From Toxonevra muliebris (Eukaryota; Arthropoda; Insecta; Diptera; Pallopteridae): a stretch of DNA of 64,000 nucleotides. Positions within the stretch are counted from its first letter, which is position 1, and the number at the start of each line of letters is the position of its first letter. Shown piece by piece: positions 51,098-63,529 of the stretch. The notes beneath the pieces are model-generated. The model was not told the DNA's origin and ran no database searches. It saw nothing but the letters and a program-made list of their open reading frames with translations. The position numbers and the translations under genes are program-made. The DNA is taken from positions 55,917,776 through 55,981,775 of the forward strand of contig OY829326.1 in the NCBI GenBank assembly GCA_963691655.1, in the 5' to 3' direction.

Positions 51098-54000
51098 ACT
51101 GTTGTTGAATTTTTGCAACAATTAGGAATAAGCAGTGGACAAATGAAATTTTATAGAAGATGATCTAGTATTATAAATTGAACCCAATAATTTTTGAAAT
51201 GGTCTTTTCCAAGCTATGAAGGCAGTTTAGCTGTTAATTAAAAAAAATATTAACCGATTTTCATAAAATATTCTACTTAAAAATTAAATATATTTCTGAG
51301 AAATGTTTAAATTTTAAGTTAATACGTGTTAATATCCAGATACTGGTGTTTACTTTTAACTGATTTTCTCTAAAATTTTTGTGATGTACAAATAAAAGAT
51401 TTCAGAAAAGATTTTTTAGTGCGGGACGTATAAAAATCGATCTTGCATTTATTTTCATTCAGATACTCAGTATTAATGAACATTCCTATTATTTGGTGAA
51501 TGATTTTGTTTAATTTTTAGACATTTCCATCGACAAAATAAAATAAATAAAAAGTGATTGTATGCACAAAAACTTTACAGAAATATTAAATAAGGAATTT
51601 TTAAGTATTAGGCAAATTGTTTTACACGCACAAAACCATTTAAAGTAACATTAAAAAAGTTATGAGAAAAATAAATAAAATAATACTTATATTTATCAAT
51701 TAAATAAATAAAAATAAATTTAATTACATTTTACGGAAAATATATAATATAAAATATTTACTTTAATAAAACTTAAGAAAATATATATATTTATATTTGA
51801 GTTTTTTTTGTTTGTGGTTATATGAAAATAATATTTATTTCATATTAAGTATTTGTATAGTTATGAAGAAGATGCAATAGTAAACTCAAATAAATAAATA
51901 CAATAATAAATAAATAAACAAAAATATATATAAATTGAAAATTCATTTGCACTTATGCATTTACAAATAGAGACACCAAAAAAATTTTCAAGGTTTTTTC
52001 TTTAAAAAAAAAATCTAGAAAATGAAAAGTATATAATAAATAATAGTAAAAAAATGAAAATCCAAAGAGATTTTGATATCTTTGCTTTGCTAAAATAATG
52101 TAGATATATTGATTTGTTTGTAAATAATAAAAATAAAGCACACAACATAAAATTCTAAAGCAATCATATCGAATAAACACACAAACATAACATTCTTTCA
52201 TACAAATATGTATTGTTGCATATGCCAAATAAAAAGCAAATAACATATGCACAACAATACAAAGAATAGTGAGATGAGAGAGAGAGAGAGAGAGAGCAAA
52301 TTGGCATGCAATGATACCAGTTACCAACAGGCTATATACATATACATACATACTATATATCTATGTAAATATTTTTGTATGCTGCTTGCAATTTTATTGA
52401 TGCTACTGCACATATGCAAACATACATATGTATATTGCATGCATTCACACTGCTACTGCTAGGCATATGTGTGTGTGTGTGTTGGTTTAGTTTGTATGTA
52501 TTTGCCATAAAACAAAATGCAACTGCAAATATATTTTTGGAAATTTAAAGGCGTTCATATTTACTTTGTATATTGAGCACGTTTGCTTGTGCTTGTTTGC
52601 TTTTTGTTTTTTTGTTTGTTTTCTTTTTTAATTTTTTTTGTTTTCTTTTTTGTTTCTTTTTCTGTTTTTACTTGTTTGCAGCTGCTCTTGTTTTGGTTTA
52701 GTTTGTGTTAGTGTTTTAGATTTTTCATAACTCATAAACTTTTATGAATATGAGCAGCCAACATGGCGTATGAGTAATACTTAATTTAAAATCATATGAA
52801 TTCTTATGATTTTTTTTTTTAAACTTATGATTATTTTATACTAATTAGCTGTATAATAACATGAACCAAATATATAGAGGTAGTTCATATTTATCATATT
52901 CACAACGATTATAGAACAGATTCCCAACACACCACAAAAAGAGAAAAAAAAAAAGAAAAGAAATTCTCATAAATGCAATGAGAGGAAAATCTGGTGATTA
53001 TGTATTTAATTTCGCAAAAGGAAAAATCCTTTTTTTTTCTTTAATATATTAAAAGGAATACCATTTATATATAAGTAAGTTTGCAGTGTATGAATGTGTT
53101 CGTTAATGATGTCTATCATTGTAATCACCGCCATCACCAATTCCATTTTCGTTTTTATCATCTGCTTCAACAATGTTGAGGGAATTGTGTGGCAGTGATG
53201 AAATTAATACATTTTTAAGAGGAATCAGTTTGCATATTGTAGTATTACATAACTACATACTATATACTTACAATTTGCTATAAGTATAAGCACTTTTTGT
53301 TTCGCTGGAATAATAATCTACATGTCTGCGGTTTTATGCTTTTGCAGTGTACAATAAAATGCGGTAATAACAGTATCCATGTTAAGCATTTTACTTTTCC
53401 AGAGAAATACAAAGGTATGAAGTTATTTTTAAAAAGCTTCTTTCATAAAATCAGTAAATTTATATATGTACGTACATACATATTTATATATGAATGCATA
53501 CGAGTATAAAATAAAGAAATGCACTTTATAGATTTACAGAAATGTATCAGATAAAGTTATTAAAATTTCGTTTACTTGTATAGTTGCAGACCTTGTCAGT
53601 AACTTAATTCTTTGTAAGGAAACTTATTTTGTTTAACGTCGTACTTAACTATCTAGTAGGCCATTTTTTTTAGCAATAAAAAATAAGAGGATTGAGTAAT
53701 TTTAATGCATAAAAGTCGAAAATCGAATTGGAGTCTTTATTTTTGCGCGAGGTGAGAAAATAGGTGACCCACTAAAAAGCTTGTAGTCCCGATAAAAGGA
53801 AAAGTAAAAAATTATTATGCATTCAAATCCCAATACTTTTTCAATTCCAACAAACAACTATAAATAGTTTTTATTAATAATTTCAATTATCGCAAATAAT
53901 TTTAATATCACCCAAAATAATTTTTTTTCGTTAATTACTGGAAATCTAATCTTCAACTGACGATAGAATCAAAACGAAACAAATTACTGAAGCTATGCAA

Positions 54001-54724
54001 CGTTATCGACAGAGTGCCTTGAATACACATACAAAAATTGTAGACGTATTTTAAATTGTATCAAGCGGTTGCCCGTCTGGAGATGGTCTTGCCCACTAGA
54101 GGATAAACAGCAACAAAAATAAGAAGACTATATATAAATTTTTTAAGTCGTTTTTTTACCAGCCTAGAAATTTATTCGGATATATAATATCTAAGAAATC
54201 TTATAAATATGGACTGCGTATGTTGAAATAAATTTATTCTTAATCAATAGTTTATTTTTTATCAATCAATATAGTAAGACTTGGTTGGAATGTGGTTCAT
54301 CCATACCAGCTTTCTGATTGAATTTTTCTCCCCCAATCAGAGATCATATTATATCCATTTTTTCAGTCTCAAATTTCAATATTATAGCCAAATTCAGGGC
54401 ACCATGTTTTTTTTATAAGATATGGAAATGGTTTTCTAAGTATTTGAGCTGATCTAAAACTTAAAACTAACGGTGAATGATTTGGGTTTATCGAATAAAA
54501 ATTCACAGAAAACTCCGTTTATTAATTCATTCAACAAACTTTCGTAAAAATAAGAAAAACGTCAATTTTCATTCATTTTCACATTGATTTTCAGCAAAAA
54601 AGACTAATTTTCAGTTTTGTCCCACTATTGACTGCTGATCACACTACACCCGATTTTTCATTTTTTTCCAATCTTTCATTTTAAATGAAGGCGAAATGCA
54701 ATCTTAAGCTTCCCTTACCCTACG
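51098..54724. other. 3.6 kb of AT-rich non-coding DNA
   Basis: 51200-52060 is extremely AT-rich. An (AG)n repeat lies at 52275-52296, a TG repeat at 52467-52482 and T-rich runs at 52600-52670. CATA-type microsatellites lie near 52340-52430 and 53470-53500. No exon supported. The short frames here are low in complexity. Confidence 0.5.
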
Positions 54725-55050
54725 TCGAAACACTTGAAAATATTTGAGCTTAAAATACTTGAAATAATTGAAGTACTTGAAAATAATTAAAATACTTGAA
54801 AATGCTGGGTATAGTTTAAACTAATTAAAATACTGGAAAATAATGGGAATAATTGAAATACCTACTAAAAAATACTTGAACTTGAACTTAGAGTGACTTC
54901 AGAAATTCTAAGTAATGTTGAAAATACTTAAATTTTTTTGTAATTCTTGATATACAATAAAATTATTAAAAATACTTGAATATATTGGCAAATACTTGAA
55001 GACCTTGAAAATAGTTGGAAATACTTGAAAAAAAAATTTAAATACTTGAA
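54725..55050. repeat. degenerate AAATACTTG-type repeat
   Basis: AAATACTTGAA and variants (GAAAATACTTGA, AATAATTGAA) recur more than fifteen times in 320 bases at irregular 9-20 base spacing. It is a decayed short-unit tandem repeat. Confidence 0.65.
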
Positions 55051-56072
55051 AATATCACCAGTTATGAGACACCATTTAACTACTATTTTGATCCATTTTT
55101 TTATGTTTTTAGTCATGTCAACCCCAAAAAAGAAAAGCGTCCATCCAATCGATCACATGAAAGCGTCCTTTTTATTTGAAGTGTAGAAACATTGCGTTAA
55201 CGATTTGGCTGGAGAAGACGATGACTAAGAGGGAGATGATGAATAAAAACTGTTATTTATTTATTATGCTTCAATGCCTAGTCACATGATCCCAAGAAAA
55301 TTTTTTATTGCGTTTTCATGTACATTCTCTTGAAAAAATATTCTCTAAATTTCATAGAAATCTGATCACTAGAACCAAAGTTACAGCTGCTAACAGCGCG
55401 CTATCTCCAACTATCTCCGACATGGGGCTGAAAGTTTAAACGCGATTATCTCGAAGCTTTTTTTCGAAAAGTGCCATTTCCGGTGAGCACAGTTTCTCAA
55501 GAACCGTTAACCCGATCAGTCTGAATTTTGGCAAGCTTATTTATAACAATAATAGCCTCTGAGTGAACGAAGAATTTTCAAGCAAAAAACCGAAAGCTGA
55601 GACGTTCAAAAATCAAACTTTTTAGAAAAACGATCACCATTTTTATAAACAAGTTAATTCTGCAAAAGTCTTCGTTCACTCAAAGCATGAAGGTACAAAC
55701 TACGTCTTTTTGTTTTGTTTTTTGTATTTCAGATAAGTAGTTTCTCCTTTATCATGCTCACCTCGAGAGATGTCGGCAAAATTGTGTTTTGGCACAATGG
55801 CTGTAGATACTCCAGTTATAAATATCTTCTTTTGAAAAAATTTTGAAAAAAAAAATTTGTGTGGTTTTTCCAAAAACAAAAATCGTAAAAGTGTACTTTT
55901 CTTCTTAATACAAACTTTCTTTAACTTAAATGAATCTAAATTGTGATTTATAATCAAATAAAGAATTAAACGAATGTTGAGTATTTCAAATATCTCAAAT
56001 CTTTTGAAATGCAACTTAACTCACCCCTTATACTCATATTCAAAAATTCAGATTATTTTACTTTCTAAAGTA
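55051..56072. other. non-coding DNA, unassigned
   Basis: Contains the block shared with 47353-47386 (55428-55461). A short inverted pair around AGTGAACGAAGA lies at 55561 and 55670. No coding motif was found; it may be remains of a large mobile element. Confidence 0.4.
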
Positions 56073-57320
56073 TGGTCACGAAATAATTTTTACAAAGTCA
56101 ACGCTACATTATTTCTATATTTAAAAAAATGGAAAAAAACCAACTATAAAGATTTTTTTTTAATTTTATTTATTTTCAGATAACGTAAAGATTTTATTAA
56201 ACTTTTTTTTTAAGATCTGCCATTAGGTTTTTGACACAATTTTTTCCAAAATTATTTGTAGCTTTCTGCCATTTTTTTGAAAAGTCTGATATATTTTTTG
56301 AAGGATTGTAATATTTTCGCAAATTTTTATTTTATTATAGCCGAATATTTTTCAATCGGCCGCAGTTCGGGGCAGTTGGGCGGATTAAACTGCTTTGCTA
56401 CGAAGATGATGTTGTTGTTTTTATATCATGCCAATGTTTCTTTAGAATAATGGCCAAATCAGGCCAAAATATAGCGGAACTGTATGCTTTTATAAAAAGG
56501 CAGCAAGACCCGATTGAGGCACATATCAATATAAATTCTGGAATTTATGGTACCAGATGTTATAAACGGTTTTGTCTTAAGGACACAGGAACATATAGCT
56601 TGCCACACCATAAATTTTTTTTGGAAATTTTTCAGTTTTTTGATGCTTAAAAATTTTCTTTACACATCCTTTGGTGTATGCAACATAATATTTTTTCCGG
56701 GTAATTGTGAAAAATCTGCTTTTACATAAGTTTCGTGAACAATAATGACGCTACTTCTACAGCCGCTTAAGAGTTTGTCATGCAATTTACGTGCTCTTGA
56801 TTTTGATTTTTCGTTACTCAAATCATTGCGATTCGGCACTTTTTGTACTTTATACGAATGAAGACTTTAATTTTATGTGCGAAAGATTTCGATATGATAA
56901 ATTTTTTTGCAATATCCCGTTCTGATTGGTTTGGTCGCTGTTTCCATCACTTCACAACTTTCTTTACTAAATTTGGATATTGAAATCGAGTTTTTCTACC
57001 ACCACCTTTCTTTTGTTTGATAGTCTTATCTTTTAAAAATTTTAAAACCACGTTTCTAGCAGTCACTCTTGAGACATGAGGTGCGTCGTGCAATTTCAGA
57101 ATATGAAAGTGCGTTGTTTTCCGAATAAATGTCAATTATTGATTCTTGAGTTTTTTCTTTTTTCGACGCCATACTGTTACCCGCACTTGTCAAGAAACCA
57201 ATTTGTACTAGTGACTAGATCTACACACTTTAAACTTTTGACTGTAAGCTTTACTTAACGTTAAATTTACCGTTAGCTGAAATGCAGCACTTTGCTGTTG
57301 TGAAAATTATTTCGTGACCA
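56073..57320 (-). mobile_element. second DD37E-type transposon relic
   Basis: The ends read TGGTCACGAAATAATTTT inward from both sides, an 18-bp perfect inverted repeat. TA precedes the left end (56071-56072), while the right flank is TG, probably a mutated TA. It is 1248 bp, close in size to the DD37E element at 36453-37760. Its transposase remnant is homologous, but the termini differ, so it belongs to a sister family. Confidence 0.85.
56215..57172 (-). pseudogene. DD37E transposase remnant
   Basis: The start is the ATG complementary to 57170-57172. The first frame begins Met-Ala-Ser-Lys-Lys with helix-turn-helix-like Tyr-Ser-Glu-Ile-Ala-Arg-Arg, and a shifted frame continues with Val-Thr-Ala-Arg-Asn-Val and Gly-Gly-Gly-Arg-Lys-Thr. 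Further on are Phe-Trp-Pro-Asp-Leu-Ala (second catalytic Asp, near 56460), His-Tyr-Ser-Lys and, after a stop, Asn-Pro-Pro-Asn-Cys-Pro-Glu-Leu-Arg-Pro-Ile-Glu (catalytic Glu, near 56350). The middle region is badly decayed, with several frameshifts and stops. It is more degraded than the 36583-37600 copy. Confidence 0.75.
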
Positions 57321-58870
57321 TGCTTTACAAACGATTCATTGATATAAATTATAACTACATAACTTATAAACTAAATACATACGAAACATCTAATAGAAAA
57401 ATTTAAATGCATAGAAAAAGCTTAAAATTTACATATAACTAAAGTAATAAAGAAATTTATTTAAATCGTTTTGAACAAGTTCATAGGAATTTTTTAGTTG
57501 CATTTAGTTTTCAAATAAATAAATAGTTATATGAATATCGATGAAAACTTTTAACAGACTCGTACTATTATTATTATAGCTTTTGCTATTATTTCTATTG
57601 CTCATGTTTATTGAATACATTTGTGTATGTGTGTGTGTGTGTGTGTGATACTCTATTCAAAGAGCTTTAAATATAAGCTCAAAAACAGACGAACATTTTA
57701 GATAAAAAATTGCACTATGCATATGTGCACATTTATGCTGCAAATATAAATATAAGCAATAATATCGACAACTAAATATAGCTACTGTGCACTAGTAGCT
57801 AGCAGTTCATAAAAACATGTATGTATACATACAAACATATGTACATGTATGCATACCCTGAGAACAGCATTCAAGTGCATAAATGCAAGCAAATATTGAG
57901 AGAGAAAAGAAAGAATTCAGCAACAAAAAAAACTACAGCTTATGTTTTGTAACATTTTAATACTACCTACTAGTAGTATTGTCTATTTTCAAATGAATGC
58001 ACAAAGTTTTTGTAAAATTTTTCAACTATTTTCAGTTCTTTTCATTTTATTCTTTACTAATACTAATGCATAATGTTTTGTGCTGCTTAAGTATTTAACT
58101 TAAAGTTTTTTTTTTTTTGTATGTGTGTGTATGTGTATGTAGGAGCATATTAGCAAATACACTTAATTCTAATGTATTCACTACATGTAGTTGCAGTTTT
58201 ATGCAAAAATTATGAATAATGTAGCGAAAGAATGAAAAATTTGTTGAAAAATATTATTTTTTGTTTCCAAATGATGAATTCTATATATATATATTTTTTT
58301 TTTTCGCTGACTTACAAAAATTGCATTTTGCCAGTTGTGACTTTTATTTTGTTGTTACGCTATAACAGAAATGGAACAGTGTACCATAATAAAAAATAGA
58401 AGCTATTTGAAAAATTCATAACGCAATCGTATTTTAAACTTTGTGCATTTTTCATATTTTCTCCTACGCTTTCGAGTTGTTGTAAGTTTTTTGCGTGTCC
58501 TTACGCTGCATTTAATTTGCCATGGCGATCAAGTGGCATTACACTCTTGATGTGTATCATAGATTTTTTCTTTCTCTCTTGTTCACATATGCAGCTTGTT
58601 AGTGGTACGAAGAATTACAAATGTGTATGAAAGAGAGAGAGAGAGAGAGAGAGAGAAGAGAATGGTGAACTATGCACTTCTGTATGTGTGTTACTTTAGT
58701 TTTATTATTTGTTTGTTTTTTTTTTCTGTAAGAACAAAAGCATTTGGAATAGTAATAGTGATAATGCACAGTATGCGGAATGGCAAAAAAAAAAAAAAAA
58801 AAAAAAAAATATTAAAATTATAGTCCCTTCAATGTCCCTTTAAATTAATTTATTTGTATTGTACGGTTAG
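57321..58870. other. non-coding DNA with microsatellites
   Basis: (GT)n at 57628-57648, (AG)n at 58631-58657, TGTATG repeats at 58120-58140, a T run at 58108-58119 and 25 A at 58785-58809. CATA-type motifs lie around 57815-57855. No gene supported. Confidence 0.55.
58631..58657. repeat. (GA)n microsatellite
   Basis: Uninterrupted AG/GA dinucleotides over about 27 bases. A similar tract is at 52275-52296. The open frame over it is an artefact of the repeat. Confidence 0.9.
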
Positions 58871-58879
58871 TGGGCTCTG

Positions 58880-59345
58880 CCCTGTGATTTCTGTAAATCT
58901 CTGATTACTGGTCTGAAGTCTATGATTTAAAATTCGCTAATTTAATCTCTTTTGATTTCTGATCGTTAGTTTTTAATCTGTGGTCTCTGGTCTATTTCTT
59001 CAGGGCTTTGATTTCTAGTTTTTGGCTTGTAGTTCTTGTTCTTCGGTTTTCAATTTCTGATTGTTGTTCTCTGATCTGTGGTCTTTGGTTATTAACCTCA
59101 GGTTTTTAGGCTACAGTTTGTAATTGTGATCTTTTGATTTTGCTGCTGGATCATTTTTTTATGATATCTGGTCTGTGGTTTTCGAATTCTGGCATCTAGT
59201 CTTTGATCTTTGATCCTAGATCTCTGGTCTTTCATCTTTGGTTTCTAGTTTCCGTTACGTAGTCTATGTTTAGTTTGTGAATCTGGTTCCTTATATCCAG
59301 TTTCTGATTTCCTATCATTAATCTCTGATCTGTGGCGTCTCTAGT
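58880..59345. repeat. 7-bp-period degenerate tandem repeat, block 1
   Basis: The sequence can be cut into sevens of the type TCTGGTC, TGTGGTT, TCTAGTC, TTTGATC, TTTGGTT with the same phase over long stretches. Rough consensus is TYTGRTY. It is T/G-rich on this strand with hardly any long homopolymers. It is not coding, because period 7 destroys any frame. Confidence 0.85.
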
Positions 59346-59534
59346 CTGCAGGATTTTCCAAAGATTTTTACGTATTATACGATGTATAGTATGAAACGTA
59401 TGAAATAACAAATATGGCCTGGTATGTGGTTTCTTTGTCTGTTCATTTTATTTTGGCAACGGGGTAAAATTATCGCTGTAGCGTGTAAAATTATTTCCAT
59501 AATTAGTGTAATTTCTATTTTTTTTTTTTTGGTG

Positions 59535-60960
59535 TTTGAACAGTGGTTCCAGGTTTGAGATATCTGGTCTGTAGTTTCTGACCACTGACCTCTAGTCTTT
59601 CTGGTTTCTGATCTGTTGTTTTTAGTCTGGATATCTGGTTTTTAATAATTGATTTCTGGTTTCTTAAGAGAGATCTGCGATGAGTGGTTTATGGCCTCTG
59701 ACTAGTGGTTTTTTGCTTGTCTCTGGTTTCTGGTCTATCATTCCTTCATTTTAGCTTCTGGTCTGTGATAATTGATTAATTATAATTAATCATTGACCAG
59801 ATAATTATATATGGTATCTGGTCAGTGGTTTTTAACATATGACTTCTTTTTCTAGTCTGTGACCTCTAATTTCAGCCCCTGATCTGTGAGGTTTGGATAT
59901 TTATCATTGATGCCTGGTCAACAATCTTAAGCCTGTGAGCTTTTTTTCTCTAGTCTATGAACTTTGGTCCCTAGTCTATGAACTTTGGTCTCTGACCAGT
60001 GTTTTCTGGTCTGAAATCTTAAATCTTTGGTTTTTAATACAATATCTCTGAAGTTTGTTTTCTGAATCTTGGTGTTTTTTCTATATTCAGTGATTTTCGA
60101 TCTGACACCTCTAATCTTTAGTTTCTGCTCAATGATTTCTGATCTCGGATCTGTGGTCTTTAATTTATGGTCTCTGTTCTTTGATAATTGATCTGTGATC
60201 TCTGCTTTTTGATCTCAAATTTAGTCTGTGGGTTTTTGATGCTTGATTTTTGACTTCATCGCTGAACTCTGACCTGTCATGTCTAGTCTCTAATCTATTG
60301 TTTTGATCACCGGCTTCTAATTTGTGGTCTTTGATCAGAAATTTTTGATCTCTGGGATATAGTCTCTATTTTTTGGTTTCTGATTTCTAATTAAGCTTGG
60401 TGTTTTGATGTCTCTTGACTTTGGTTACTAGTCTGATCTAATTGATATAATTTGAAAAAGTAAGAGAAATCTGTTGATATTTGATCTCTAGTCTATGTTT
60501 TATGATTTTTTAACTTTTGATCAGTGAGTTTTGGTTTTTAATCTGTGGTATTTGGATCCGGATTTTTTTTTGATCATTCTCTCTTTATTCTGGTTTCTAG
60601 TCTTTAATTTGAAATTATTGGTCTCTAACTGCAAACTGTCTCTGGTTTTTGGTTCCAGGATCTATGGAACTTAATCTTTGGCTTTTAGCCTTTTACTTGC
60701 TGTCTCTGGTTTCTGATCTTGTAACATTGAGAATCATTTTTTGCCCCTGGTTTGTAATCAGGTTTCTGATGTTTGATCTGTGGCTTCTAGCTCGTAGTTT
60801 CTACGTGCAATTTCTGGTCTCAAATCTATAGTATTTATTCTCAGGGCTTTGATGTGCAACTGATCTGGTATCTGATCTGTATTTTTTCCGATTTATGATC
60901 TCTAGTCTGTGATGCGTAGTCTCCAACCTGGTTTCTGATATCTGGTGTGGTCTCTTGTCT
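59535..60960. repeat. 7-bp-period degenerate tandem repeat, block 2
   Basis: This continues the heptamer tract after about 190 unrelated bases. At 60121-60290, for example, successive sevens read GTTTCTG CTCAATG ATTTCTG, then ATCTCGG ATCTGTG and so on, nearly in phase for more than 20 units. A (TAATTA)-type AT interruption lies at 59770-59800. Confidence 0.85.
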
Positions 60961-62310
60961 TTGATCTGGTTTTATTCTTTTTCAATAAATACAATTAAAT
61001 TGTTTCTTTTTTTCTTTAACCTCAATCAATATTGCATTACTTTCCACAATTCACGTTCACTGTGCACCATTTCGCTAGCTGCTGCAAGTAGCTGGCAATA
61101 TATAGAGTCACTACATAAAGTCACTAAATAAATACCAGTATGAGTTTATTCGTGTAATTTTTTTTACTATTATTTTTACGTTTTTTTCAGACTTTTTTCA
61201 TCATGTTTTGTTGGTTTTTATATTTTTTGAAAAGTGTAGTAGGAATTTGTTACGGTGTTAGTTTGTTAAATGCAATTCACACTGCATATTTCATTTCTTG
61301 GTTTTTTTTTGTACTCTAGTCGTACGTTTTTCTGGTGCATTGTTCTACGAGTTGCGCATTTGTGCGTATAAACTTTTAAATTATTTTTATAACTGCTTGC
61401 TTTAAAACAAAAAAATTTTATAAGTTTTTATTACTAGTTTTAATTTTTTTTGTCTCAATTATGTATAGTGAATATTTTGGAGTGGAACAGTGAAAATAAG
61501 TAGAATGTAAACATGTGTGTGTGTATTTGATGGAAAAATATAGTCATGAAAAAAACGTACATACATTTTTTTTATATTTTATTAACATATGCACTTACTA
61601 TGTTTTATTTTATGTTATTATTTACTTTGAATAAAAGCGAAAGTTTTGTTTGTTCTTTGTTTTTGGTAAAATATATAAGTATCGAATCAAATTAATTAAA
61701 ATGATTCAGTGTTTATTTTTTTTACTCATAAAAAAACGGATCTAGTATTATCCGTATGAGCAACAAAAAATTTAAAATACTTATTTATTTTCAATTGATT
61801 TATGTTTGAGGAAATTTAGTTAATAATTGAATACAAGCTTAAAATAAAAAAGGATCTACGGATGATTCTAAGTAAATTTTTCCTTGAATCCATAGGTATA
61901 AAATCAATTTCGATCCTTCGCTCAGCTAGCTATTGATATCCATACAAAATACTTAATGGCAGTCCCACGGCGTTTATCAAACGAGATGGAAATGTTTTTA
62001 GTCAGTAGAAATCAGGCATAATTGGATAAGAACAGGAACTCTGCGGTTCTTAATGTAAGGTTTCCACCTTCCAATGCACAAAACAATAACAAATGGAAGA
62101 AAACTTATAATTTCTTGTATTTATTTTTCAAATATTGTTTGCTTCAAGTCGAGGTATATTCCTTTGACTTTACATTTTCACTGCCGTTTCGTGAAAAGAA
62201 ACACTTAGGCTTTATTAAAATCGTATATGTATAACGAGTCCAGAGGTTTTATGACTATTGGTTGTTTGAGCTTTTTATTTTGTTTAAAATTTTCATATTT
62301 TCAAGTCTTT
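60961..62310. other. AT-rich non-coding DNA within the heptamer region
   Basis: Ordinary AT-rich sequence that separates two parts of the heptamer tract. It could be an insertion. No terminal repeats or coding motifs found. Confidence 0.45.
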
Positions 62311-62670
62311 TTTATCTATAATCTCTTGATTTTGCTCACTGATTTATGATCTCTTTGGTCTCAGTTATGGGATACTTAGGCTTCTATCTGTGATTTTTGA
62401 TCTTTGGTTTATGGTTTTTGTCTTTTTATTACTGATCTTCAGTCTCTGCTTTCAGGTCTCTGGCTGTGCCTAATCTCTGGCCTTTCACCTGTGATCTTTT
62501 GTCTACGGTGTATGGTCTATAGTCTTTGGTCTATAGTTTCTAGTTTGTAGTTTCTGGTTTGTATATAGAAATTGGTTTTTATTCTTCAATCTGTGGTATT
62601 TATATAGTTTCTAATCTCTGATCTCAGGCTATGGTTTCTGATCGGGTTTCTGGTGTGGTTCTTTGCCTCT
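62311..62670. repeat. 7-bp-period degenerate tandem repeat, block 3
   Basis: Same heptamer style (GGTCTATAGTCTTTGGTC and similar). It ends near 62670. Further traces follow at 62845-62870 and 63455-63515, on both sides of a retroposon. Confidence 0.75.
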
Positions 62671-62884
62671 AGAAAAAAAGTAATTAAAAGAAGTGAAAAA
62701 GATGCCTTTAATCAAACCATTTGTTTCTTTGAATGAAATATTTTCTGAAAAGTTGGTTAACGCAATTAAACATATCATTCGTGCTTTATTTAGATCCTGT
62801 GATTTTAGTGAACTACTCGCCCAACAGTGGTATTTAATGATTCGATCTATGATCTACAGTCTTTGGTCTCAAATAAATGGTATT

Positions 62885-63429
62885 GTATTGTATTAGAGAG
62901 GTTTCTGTTGTTGTACCGCAACCTATAATATCTATTGCACGTCCTCTTCTCTATCTAGTCTAATCTTCCTAGAGTACCTCATCCAGTCCAGCCTCCCTTA
63001 AGAATTTTAGTACATACCCAGGCAATTCATTCTTTTGTGGAACAGTGCTAAAATATGTTCTAATGATTCATCTTCCTCATTACAAAACCTACATATTGAG
63101 CTTTCCTCAACCCCTATTATGCAAAGGTGTTCTCTGAGCCCGCAGTGCCCAGTCAGAATACCAGCTAATATGCGCAAACTATTTTTGCTGAGAGCAATGC
63201 AGAATGCGTATCTACTCTTATTATAATTACCTAGAAGCGCTTTGGATTACCTCAGTCCCGGAAGATTGGTAAAGAGTTCTTGCCTCTTGTTCCTCCTTGT
63301 AATTCCCTGATAAGTCATCTCATATTTCACATAGTTGTTCAGGTCCCACAAAAGTGGCTGCTGCCCCCTTTCTAATAAGCTCGTCTGCATGCTCATTACT
63401 CTCTATTCTTACTTGTCCAGGGACCAAAC
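62885..63429 (-). mobile_element. 5'-truncated non-LTR retroposon with 14-bp target duplication
   Basis: AAATAAATGGTATT flanks both sides (62871-62884 and 63430-63443). On the - strand the fragment starts inside an RNase H domain, with Val-Pro-Gly-Gln-Val-Arg-Ile-Glu-Ser-Asn-Glu-His-Ala-Asp-Glu-Leu. It continues through Leu-Thr-Gly-His-Cys-Gly-Leu-Arg-Glu-His and Cys-Arg-Phe-Cys-Asn-Glu-Glu to a stop near 63010. It ends in an AATACAATACAATAC tail. It is inserted in heptamer repeat DNA and comes from a different family than 49869-51083. Confidence 0.85.
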
Positions 63430-63529
63430 AAATAAATGGTATTAAAGTTTTTATTTTTGGCATGTGATCTTCAGTCTTTGGATTCGATTCTATTTCCAGA
63501 TCTCTGGACTCGAATCCCAATCCTTTGCC

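Noticed and set aside
58596..58823. 75-codon + strand open frame
   Set aside because: It consists of a GA repeat and a poly-A run with little between.
58880..63515. Heptamer tract as a telomeric repeat
   Set aside because: The units are too diverged and internal. Canonical insect telomeres use TTAGG, and flies lack short-repeat telomeres.
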